From: Alphaproteobacteria bacterium HGW-Alphaproteobacteria-4
Lineage (GTDB): Bacteria > Pseudomonadota > Alphaproteobacteria > Rhodobacterales > Rhodobacteraceae
Assembly (NCBI GenBank): GCA_002842855.1
Contig: PHEE01000008.1
Coordinates: 1 to 64,000, forward strand
Direction of reading: 5' to 3'
Length of the DNA: 64,000 nucleotides
Shown here: in pieces, positions 57,159 to 64,000 of the stretch
How the letters are laid out: each line of letters begins with the position of its first letter
How positions within the stretch are numbered: the first letter of the stretch is position 1
Program-made: the position numbers and the translations under genes
The notes under the pieces: model-generated
Databases searched by the model: none
What the model was told of the DNA's origin: nothing
What the model saw: only the letters and a program-made list of their open reading frames with translations

Positions 57159-60100
57159 GCCTGCAACGGGCGCACCGAAATTTCGCCCTCGCCGCGCGAT
57201 TTCATTGCCGCAACGGCGGCGATGCAGGCGGCGGCGGTGGTGAAATAGGGGATCCGGTCATAAAGCGCGACTGCGCGAATATCGCGGCTGTCCGACACCG
57301 CCTGCAACCCCTCAGTGGTGTTCATCACCAGTTGGATGTCGCCGTTTTTCAACCGGTCAACGATGTTCGGGCGGCCTTCGTAAACCTTGTTGACGACCTC
57401 GGCAAGAACTCCGTTTGCCTCAAGAAAGGTTGCGGTGCCACGTGTGGCCAGAAGCGAAAACCCCATGGAAACAAGAGCATTGGCAGATTCCGCCAGCTCC
57501 GCCGTCTTGTCCATTTCCTTGACCGACAGGAACACCCGGCCGGATTCCGGCAGTATCGTGCCCGCCCCCATCTGCGCCTTCAGGAACGCGCGTGCAAAGT
57601 TGCGATCCCACCCCATCACCTCGCCGGTTGAGCGCATTTCGGGGCCCAGCAGCGTGTCGACGCCGGGGAAGCGCGCGAAGGGCAGCACCGCCTCTTTCAC
57701 CGAGAACCAGGGGGTGATCGGGTCGGCCAGCGTCATCGGGTTGGCCAGCGGCAGGGTCGAATCCGGGCCCACGCCCGCAGGGTAGGCGGCGCGGAGCGGG
57801 AAATTCGCCATCGGCTCGCCCGCCATCAGCCGCGCTGCGATCGAGGCGATGGCGCTGTCGGTGGCCTTGGCCACAAAGGGCACGGTGCGGCTGGCGCGCG
57901 GATTGACCTCGAGCACATAGATCACATCGTCCTTGATCGCGAATTGCACGTTCATCAGGCCGACCACGTTCAGGCCCAAAGCCAGCGCCTCAGTCTGTTT
58001 TTTCAGTTCGGCCACAGTCTCGGGCGAAAGCGTATGGGGCGGAAGCGAGCAGGCAGAGTCGCCCGAATGCACGCCCGCCTCTTCGATATGCTGCATGATG
58101 CCCGCGACATGCACCGTTTTGCCATCGCAGAGCGCATCGACATCCACCTCGATCGCGTTCGAAAGATAGCTGTCTAGCAGCACCGGGCTGTCGCCCGAAA
58201 CCCGCACCGCCTCGCGGATATAGCGTTCAAGCTGGGCATCGTCGCGCACGATTTCCATGGCGCGTCCACCGAGCACATACGAAGGGCGGATCACCAGCGG
58301 GTAGCCGATACGCCCTGCAATATCAAAGGCTTCGTCGCGCGAGCTGGCAAGGCCGTTGACCGGCTGTTTCAGGTCGAGGTCGTTCAACAGCGTCTGGAAA
58401 CGCTTGCGGTCTTCGGCAAGGTCGATGGCATCCGGCGAAGTGCCAAGGATCGGAATCCCCTCGGCCTCAAGCGCGCGCGCGAGTTTCAGCGGGGTTTGCC
58501 CGCCAAACTGCACGATGACGCCGTGCAAGGTGCCGTTTTCCTGCTCAACCCGCAGAATCTCGAGCACATGTTCCAGCGTGAGCGGCTCAAAATACAGCCG
58601 GTCCGAGGTGTCATAGTCGGTGCTGACGGTCTCGGGGTTGCAGTTGATCATGATGGTTTCGTAACCGGCCTTGGTCAGCGCAAAGCAGGCGTGGCAGCAG
58701 CAATAGTCAAACTCGATGCCCTGCCCGATGCGGTTGGGGCCACCGCCGAGGATGACCACTTTTTTCGCCCCCGTCGGGCGCGCCTCGCATTCCACATCAC
58801 CCATCGCGGGGGCTTCGTAGGTGGAATACATGTAGGGTGTCTGCGCCTCGAACTCGGCGGCGCAGGTGTCAATGCGCTTGAAAACCGCCTGCACCCCGAG
58901 GTTGCGGCGTGCGCGGCGCACCTGGCCCTCGTCGCGACCGGTGAGCGTGGCCAGTCGGGCGTCGGTGAAACCCATCATCTTGAGCTTGCGCAGGCCTTCG
59001 GCGTCACGCGGAAGGCCGGTGGCACGAATTTCGGCCTCTTGTTCGATAATTTCTCTTATCCGGGCCAAAAACCAAGGGTCATACGCCGTAGATTGTTCGA
59101 TTTCTGCATCTGTCAGCCCGTGCCGCATGGCCTGCGCAATCAAGCGCATGCGGTCAGGTGTCTGCGCCGAGATGGCCTTCACCACCGCGGCCTTTTCGGG
59201 CGCGCCCACTATTTCAATCTCGTCAAACCCGCTCAGACCGGTTTCCATACTCGCCAGCGCCTTTTGCACCGATTCATGGAAGGTGCGGCCAATCGCCATT
59301 GCCTCGCCCACCGATTTCATCGCGGTGGTCAATTCGGCCTTTGAGCCCGCGAATTTTTCAAACGCAAACCGCGGGATCTTGGTCACCACATAGTCGATGG
59401 TCGGCTCGAAACTTGCCGGCGTCACCTTGGTGATGTCGTTGTCCAGTTCATCAAGCGTGTAGCCCACGGCGAGTTTGGCCGCGATCTTGGCAATCGGGAA
59501 ACCGGTGGCTTTGGATGCAAGCGCGGAGGACCGCGAGACCCGCGGGTTCATCTCGATCACGACCATGCGGCCATCGACCGGGTTGATCGCCCATTGCACG
59601 TTCGAGCCGCCGGTCTCTACCCCGATCTCGCGCAGTACGGCGATCGAGCCGTTGCGCATGATCTGGTATTCCTTGTCGGTCAGGGTCAGCGCCGGGGCAA
59701 CAGTGATGGAATCGCCCGTGTGCACGCCCATCGGATCGACGTTTTCGATGGAACAGACGATGATGGCGTTGTCTGCCTTGTCGCGTACCACCTCCATCTC
59801 GAACTCTTTCCAGCCCAGCAGCGATTCATCGACCAGAATCTGCGCGACCGGGCTGGCATCGAGCCCCGAGCGGCAGATGCGTTCGTAATCGTCGCGGTTG
59901 TAGGCGACGCCTCCCCCGGTGCCGCCGAGCGTATAGGCGGGGCGGATGATGGCGGGAAGGCCGACGTGCTCAATCGCGGCAATCGCTTCGGCGACACCCG
60001 CGTTAATGTCATACTTGCCGCTTGGCAGTTTCGGCGCTGCAATGATGGTGGCTTTCGGGTTTTCCAGCCCGATACGGTCCATGGCTTCGCGGAACAACCT

Positions 60101-60487
60101 GCGATCTTCAGCCATTTCAATAGCTTGGCGGTTGGCGCCAATTAGTTCAACGTTAAACTTGTCTAGCACGCCCATGTCGGCCAGCGCGAGGCTGGTGTTC
60201 AGCCCGGTCTGTCCGCCCATCGTGGGCAGCAAGGCATCGGGGCGCTCCTTTTCGATGATCTTGGCCACCACCTCGGGCGTGATCGGCTCAATATAGGTGG
60301 CATCGGCCATTTCGGGGTCGGTCATGATCGTGGCGGGGTTCGAGTTCACCAGAATGACCCGGTAGCCTTCTTCGCGCAGCGCCTTGCAGGCCTGTGCGCC
60401 GGAATAGTCGAACTCGCAGGCCTGCCCGATGATGATAGGCCCCGCACCGATAATGAGAATGGATTTGATATCGGTTCTCTTCGGCAT
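57155..60487 (-). CDS. carB: Carbamoyl-phosphate synthase large subunit
   Basis: A 1110-residue CarB (about 40 longer than E. coli), with two ATP-grasp halves: the first (about 1-405) with [18 protein letters not shown] and the Gly-rich [12 protein letters not shown], the second (about 565-940) with [18 protein letters not shown] and [12 protein letters not shown]. The C-terminal MGS-like domain (from about 955; [13 protein letters not shown]) takes regulators such as UMP. It makes carbamoyl phosphate for pyrimidines and arginine with CarA, which is not in the window. Divergent from aspS. Confidence 0.97.
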   Translation of the reverse strand: MPKRTDIKSILIIGAGPIIIGQACEFDYSGAQACKALREEGYRVILVNSNPATIMTDPEMADATYIEPITPEVVAKIIEKERPDALLPTMGGQTGLNTSLALADMGVLDKFNVELIGANRQAIEMAEDRRLFREAMDRIGLENPKATIIAAPKLPSGKYDINAGVAEAIAAIEHVGLPAIIRPAYTLGGTGGGVAYNRDDYERICRSGLDASPVAQILVDESLLGWKEFEMEVVRDKADNAIIVCSIENVDPMGVHTGDSITVAPALTLTDKEYQIMRNGSIAVLREIGVETGGSNVQWAINPVDGRMVVIEMNPRVSRSSALASKATGFPIAKIAAKLAVGYTLDELDNDITKVTPASFEPTIDYVVTKIPRFAFEKFAGSKAELTTAMKSVGEAMAIGRTFHESVQKALASMETGLSGFDEIEIVGAPEKAAVVKAISAQTPDRMRLIAQAMRHGLTDAEIEQSTAYDPWFLARIREIIEQEAEIRATGLPRDAEGLRKLKMMGFTDARLATLTGRDEGQVRRARRNLGVQAVFKRIDTCAAEFEAQTPYMYSTYEAPAMGDVECEARPTGAKKVVILGGGPNRIGQGIEFDYCCCHACFALTKAGYETIMINCNPETVSTDYDTSDRLYFEPLTLEHVLEILRVEQENGTLHGVIVQFGGQTPLKLARALEAEGIPILGTSPDAIDLAEDRKRFQTLLNDLDLKQPVNGLASSRDEAFDIAGRIGYPLVIRPSYVLGGRAMEIVRDDAQLERYIREAVRVSGDSPVLLDSYLSNAIEVDVDALCDGKTVHVAGIMQHIEEAGVHSGDSACSLPPHTLSPETVAELKKQTEALALGLNVVGLMNVQFAIKDDVIYVLEVNPRASRTVPFVAKATDSAIASIAARLMAGEPMANFPLRAAYPAGVGPDSTLPLANPMTLADPITPWFSVKEAVLPFARFPGVDTLLGPEMRSTGEVMGWDRNFARAFLKAQMGAGTILPESGRVFLSVKEMDKTAELAESANALVSMGFSLLATRGTATFLEANGVLAEVVNKVYEGRPNIVDRLKNGDIQLVMNTTEGLQAVSDSRDIRAVALYDRIPYFTTAAACIAAVAAMKSRGEGEISVRPLQA

Positions 60488-60663
60488 GACGGTCCCCTTC
60501 GGCGGCGCAAATTGACCGCGTTATAGACATGTGAAGGGTGCGCGCAAGTGCCGAAGGCCCCGCGAAAGCGCAGATGACAGGTTTTCCGCCGCGCCGCGCC
60601 TTGACTTCGCCGCGCCGTCGCGGTGTATCGGCGCGAAACCAACGCCTCGGGAAGGGGACGCCC

Positions 60664-62442
60664 ATGCACGCCTATCGCAGCCACACCTGTGGCGATCTGA
60701 ACGCCACGCATGCCGGGCACGATGTGCGCCTGGCGGGCTGGGTGCACCGGGTGCGCGACCATGGCGGCGTGCTGTTCATCGACCTGCGCGACCATTACGG
60801 CATCACGCAGCTGATCTGCGATGGCGATTCGGCGGCGTTCAAGGCGCTTGAGACGGTGCGCGCTGAATGGGTGATCCGCATCGACGGCGGCGTGAAGCTG
60901 CGCGATGCCGCCCTTGTGAATGCCAAGATCCCCACCGGCGAGATCGAGGTCTATGTGCGCGAGGTCGAGGTGCTGGGGGCAGCTGACGAATTGCCCGTGC
61001 AGGTGTTCGGCGATCAGGAATACCCCGAGGAAACGCGCCTTGCCTACCGCTTTCTCGATCTGCGGCGCGAAGGGTTGCACGCCAATATGATGCTGCGCTC
61101 AAATGTCGTGCGCAGCATGCGCAACCGGATGTGGGCGCAGGGGTTTACCGAATTTCAGACGCCGATCATCACCGCCTCATCCCCCGAAGGCGCGCGCGAT
61201 TTTCTGGTGCCGTCACGCCTGCACCCCGGCAAGTTCTATGCGCTGCCGCAGGCGCCGCAGCAGTTCAAGCAGCTGATCATGGTGGCCGGGTTCGACCGCT
61301 ACTTTCAGATCGCGCCCTGTTTTCGCGATGAAGACCCGCGCGCCGACCGCAGCCCCACCGATTTCTACCAGCTCGACCTTGAGATGAGCTTTGTGACGCA
61401 AGAAGATGTATTTGCGGCGGTGCAGCCGGTGATTCAGGGCGTTTTTGAAGAATTCGGCGGCGGGCGCACGGTTGATGCCAACTGGGCGCGCATTTCCTAC
61501 GCCGACAGCCTGTTGTGGTATGGCTCCGACAAGCCCGACCTGCGCAACCCGATCAAGATGCAGGTGGTGAGCGACCATTTCCGCGATTCGGGCTTTGCGA
61601 TTTTTGCCAAGCTGCTCGAAAATGACGGCACCGAGGTGCGCGCCATCCCCGCGCCGAAGGGCGGCAGCCGCAAGTTCTGCGACCGCATGAACGCATTTGC
61701 ACAACAGCAGGGCCTGCCGGGGATGGGGTATATCTTCTGGCGGAAAGCAGAAGATGGTTCGGGCACCGAGGCTGCCGGCCCACTTGCCAAGAACATCGGC
61801 CCCGAGCGGACCGAGGCGATCCGCCAGCAGCTTGGCCTTGGCGAAGGCGACGCTGCCTTTTTCCTCGGTGGCAAGCCCGAGCAGTTCGAGGCAGTCGCGG
61901 GCCGGGCGCGCAACGAGATTGGCCGCGAACTGGGGCTTGTGGAAGAAAACTGCTTCAAATTTGCGTGGATCATCGATTTCCCGATGTATGAGAAGGACGA
62001 CGAGGGCAAGATCGACTTTTCCCACAACCCGTTTTCGATGCCACAGGGCGGGCTTGAGGCGCTGCAAGGCGATCCGCTGAAAGTGCTCGGGTATCAATAC
62101 GATCTGGCCTGCAATGGCTATGAGCTGATCTCGGGCGCAATCCGCAACCACAAGCCGGAAATCATGTTCAAGGCGTTCGATCTGGCGGGGTATCCGGCCA
62201 GCGAAGTCGAAAAACGCTTTGGCGGCATGGTCAAGGCGTTTCGCTATGGCGCCCCGCCGCACGGTGGCTGCGCGGCTGGCATCGACCGCATCGTGATGTT
62301 GCTGGCCGATGAGGCGAACATTCGCCAGGTCATCATGTTCCCGATGAACCAGCGCGCGGAAGATCTGATGATGGGCGCGCCATCTGAACCGACCAACGAG
62401 CAACTGCGCGAGTTGCGCCTGCGCCCTGCGCCCAAAGACTGA
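60664..62442 (+). CDS. aspS: Aspartyl-tRNA synthetase
   Basis: A 592-residue bacterial AspRS: OB-fold anticodon domain (about 1-110, [13 protein letters not shown]), class II motif 2 ([21 protein letters not shown], in part), bacterial GAD insertion (about 285-415) and motif 3 ([12 protein letters not shown]). Whether it is discriminating or also charges tRNA-Asn cannot be told. ATG 60664 is the homology start. The 176-base divergent gap to carB shows no repeat or hairpin that I can name. Confidence 0.96.
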   Translation: MHAYRSHTCGDLNATHAGHDVRLAGWVHRVRDHGGVLFIDLRDHYGITQLICDGDSAAFKALETVRAEWVIRIDGGVKLRDAALVNAKIPTGEIEVYVREVEVLGAADELPVQVFGDQEYPEETRLAYRFLDLRREGLHANMMLRSNVVRSMRNRMWAQGFTEFQTPIITASSPEGARDFLVPSRLHPGKFYALPQAPQQFKQLIMVAGFDRYFQIAPCFRDEDPRADRSPTDFYQLDLEMSFVTQEDVFAAVQPVIQGVFEEFGGGRTVDANWARISYADSLLWYGSDKPDLRNPIKMQVVSDHFRDSGFAIFAKLLENDGTEVRAIPAPKGGSRKFCDRMNAFAQQQGLPGMGYIFWRKAEDGSGTEAAGPLAKNIGPERTEAIRQQLGLGEGDAAFFLGGKPEQFEAVAGRARNEIGRELGLVEENCFKFAWIIDFPMYEKDDEGKIDFSHNPFSMPQGGLEALQGDPLKVLGYQYDLACNGYELISGAIRNHKPEIMFKAFDLAGYPASEVEKRFGGMVKAFRYGAPPHGGCAAGIDRIVMLLADEANIRQVIMFPMNQRAEDLMMGAPSEPTNEQLRELRLRPAPKD

Positions 62443-62448
62443 GCCGCG

Positions 62449-62583
62449 TCAGCCGCCGAAAGCCCGCACCGCGGTTGCGAGAACGGAAAATACCAGCGTC
62501 AACGCCCCGAGGCTGAACACGGTCCAATGTGTCGCGCGGGTCAGGCGTTCGTTCTCGACGATAAGGCGAAGGCGTCTGGACAT
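62449..62583 (-). CDS. 44-residue single-helix membrane protein
   Basis: A short frame, MSRRLRLIVENERLTRATHW followed by a hydrophobic helix (VFSLGALTLVFSVLATAV) and RAFGG. A positive N-terminus and one helix suit an inner-membrane micropeptide. A weak AGGAACC precedes the ATG. It is convergent with aspS, seven bases away. No family is recognised; confidence is moderate. Confidence 0.5.
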   Translation of the reverse strand: MSRRLRLIVENERLTRATHWTVFSLGALTLVFSVLATAVRAFGG

Positions 62584-62726
62584 GATCAAGGGTTCCTTCG
62601 TTTGAAGCCGGTCGGGCACATGTTTGGCGCCGATTGCGGCAGGTTTGCGGAGCACAGGTGCCAAATTGCGGGCATTTGCGCGCGCGGGCGCGCTGCGCTA
62701 GGGTTACATGCAAACGAGGAGCCGAA

Positions 62727-63443
62727 ATGCGCGCAGAAAAGATGTTCGGGGCGGCGTTGCCCGACTGGAAAGCCCCGGTTCGGCCCGGCCCGGTCCAGAT
62801 CGAAGGGCGCTATGCCCGCTTGGAGCGGCTTGACCCGGAAGCCCACGCCCATGCGCTGCATGCGGCCTACAGCGAAGATGACAGCGTCTGGGATTACTTG
62901 CCCTACGGCCCCTTTGCCTCGGAAGCCGGTTTCATCCGCTGGCTGCGCGACATGGCCACCAGTACGGACCCCTTCTTTTATGCGATCCGCGACCTCGATA
63001 CCGGGCTGATCGGCGGCATGCAGTCGTATCTGCGCATCGCGCCCGAGGTGGGCAGCATCGAGCTTGGCCACATCAACATGGCGCACCGTCTGCAACGCAG
63101 CCGTGCCGCGACCGAAGCGATGTTGCTGATGATCGGGTGGGCCTTCGACGCGGGTTACCGCCGCTTTGAGTGGAAATGTGATGCGCTCAACCTGCCCTCG
63201 CGCCGCGCCGCCGCGCGTTTGGGGCTGAGCTTTGAGGGCGTATTCCGGCAGGCCGCAATCTACAAGGGCCGCAACCGCGACACCGCATGGTTTGCCGCGA
63301 TCGATGCCGAATGGCCGGTGCTCCGGGCGGCCAGTGCACGCTGGCTCGCGCCCGAAAATTTTGACCCCGAGGGTGGCCAGATCACGCGCCTGAGCGACCT
63401 TACGCGGCCACTCCTCGCCACGCGGGACCCGGTTTTGAGCTGA
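62727..63443 (+). CDS. GNAT acetyltransferase, RimJ/RimL type
   Basis: A 238-residue enzyme: the opening VQIEGRYARLERLDPEAHA, IGGMQSYLRIAPEVGSIELG near residue 95, and EWKCDALNLPSRRAAARLGL near 155 fit the RimJ/RimL branch that acetylates N-terminal amino groups. ACGAGGA precedes ATG 62727. It is longer than the core by a C-terminal tail (about 40 residues, SARWLAPENFDPEGGQ). The acceptor is unknown. Confidence 0.83.
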   Translation: MRAEKMFGAALPDWKAPVRPGPVQIEGRYARLERLDPEAHAHALHAAYSEDDSVWDYLPYGPFASEAGFIRWLRDMATSTDPFFYAIRDLDTGLIGGMQSYLRIAPEVGSIELGHINMAHRLQRSRAATEAMLLMIGWAFDAGYRRFEWKCDALNLPSRRAAARLGLSFEGVFRQAAIYKGRNRDTAWFAAIDAEWPVLRAASARWLAPENFDPEGGQITRLSDLTRPLLATRDPVLS

Positions 63444-63482
63444 TCTGAAACCTGCCTGTGGTCTGCACCCTGCGCGCATGAT

Positions 63483-63998
63483 CTAGAATGCCGCGCCTTG
63501 TGCCAGACGAACGCGAACCATGGCCGCAACCCGGGCAAGGCCCGGCCCGGTGCCGGTGCCCGCCCGCTGCGCCCGCGCCAGCGAACCCGCTGCCTCGCGC
63601 AGCGCCTGGTCATGGGCGCCAAGCGCGATTCCGGCGAGAAAATGCGAGATGTAGTCGATTGCCGCGCCATCAGGGGCGGCACCGAGAACCTCGGCGACCT
63701 GCGTCAGATCATCGCGCAGCGCAAGCTGGTCTGGCCGCACGATAGCGTCTGGCACCGCATGCAGGCCCTCTGGTCGCAGGTCCGGCGGCAGCGCGCCAAG
63801 GATCAGGTTCTGAAAAGCGGCAAGGCTTTCAACAGGTTTCGCAAAAAAGCCATCGGCACCTGCCGCGAGTGCTGCCGCCTCGCCATCACTGCCACCCGAG
63901 CAGCCAAGGATCACCGTACTGCGGCCGGGTAGGGCGGCGAGCTCTGCGATCAGGTCCGCGCCAGAACCGTCCGGCAAACCAAGGTCGACGATCACGAC
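63483..63998 (-). CDS. Response-regulator-like protein, C-terminal fragment
   Basis: The frame runs off the window's right end, so the start is missing. The visible part begins at VVIVDLGLPDGSGADLI, where Asp (in VDLGLPD) is the usual phosphorylation site, and continues with the Lys of the AKP loop (FFAKPVESL), as in CheY-like receivers. The C-terminal 100 residues (from about EGLHAV) form a helical part of no known family (LRDDLTQVAEVLGAAP, ALREAAGSLARAQRAG). No DNA-binding domain is seen. Confidence 0.75.
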   Translation of the reverse strand, partial: VVIVDLGLPDGSGADLIAELAALPGRSTVILGCSGGSDGEAAALAAGADGFFAKPVESLAAFQNLILGALPPDLRPEGLHAVPDAIVRPDQLALRDDLTQVAEVLGAAPDGAAIDYISHFLAGIALGAHDQALREAAGSLARAQRAGTGTGPGLARVAAMVRVRLAQGAAF

Positions 63999-64000
63999 TG

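Overview
The window reads as chromosomal DNA of a Rhodobacteraceae-type alphaproteobacterium. The reasons are: high G+C throughout; a choXWV transport operon next to betIBA; a PccR-type regulator beside a pccB/pccA/methylmalonyl-CoA mutase cluster; the order perM-hda-ppk-ppx; YebC and TIGR00282-type neighbours typical of the family; and FnrL-like boxes. I found no rRNA, tRNA, CRISPR array, phage or transposase gene. About 64 protein genes cover nearly all of the sequence.

Layout. 1-8.8 kb: end of 5-formyl-THF cyclo-ligase, a TIGR00282 phosphoesterase, an EamA exporter, an SLC13 permease with RCK_C domains, YebC, a tandem pair of porin-like genes with duplicated 3' ends and terminators, a LysE exporter and a second EamA exporter. 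8.8-15.6 kb: choline module, with uptake genes choXWV on the minus strand and betI-betB-betA (choline to glycine betaine) on the plus strand, and a palindromic operator candidate between them. 15.6-28.3 kb: DUF1003, nuclease and DUF465 genes, then propionate assimilation: pccR, efflux genes, pccB, small lipoprotein and hypothetical genes, pccA and methylmalonyl-CoA mutase. TTTGCAAA boxes lie upstream of pccR. 28.4-37.7 kb: small enzymes, a DjlA-like co-chaperone and the polyphosphate operon (AI-2E permease, Hda, PPK1, PPX), then an NYN/Zc3h12a-type RNase. 38-42.6 kb: prolyl-tRNA synthetase, sugar dehydrogenase, LolC and LolD.

42.6-45.8 kb is the anomalous part. An AT-rich gene of about 0.88 kb, for a zinc-finger/HNH-like 'SHIIP' protein, sits between a cytochrome c gene that has lost its 3' end and a parE gene. 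ParE itself has a deletion, inferred at about 59 bases, that removes its RFKGLGEM region. The deletion puts the 5' part of parE in frame with the foreign gene, giving an open 922-codon parE-HNH fusion.

46-64 kb: ArsC-like reductase, GST, PPK2 (with an FNR-like box), MATE pump, aspartate aminotransferase, SdhE, MarR-like regulator, glyoxalase I, a Slam-type outer-membrane protein paired with a probable surface lipoprotein, ThyX, CarB, AspS, a GNAT enzyme and a response regulator cut by the window end. A family of GC-rich hairpins with a GGATATTTGG-type core recurs in at least seven intergenic gaps and probably supplies terminators.
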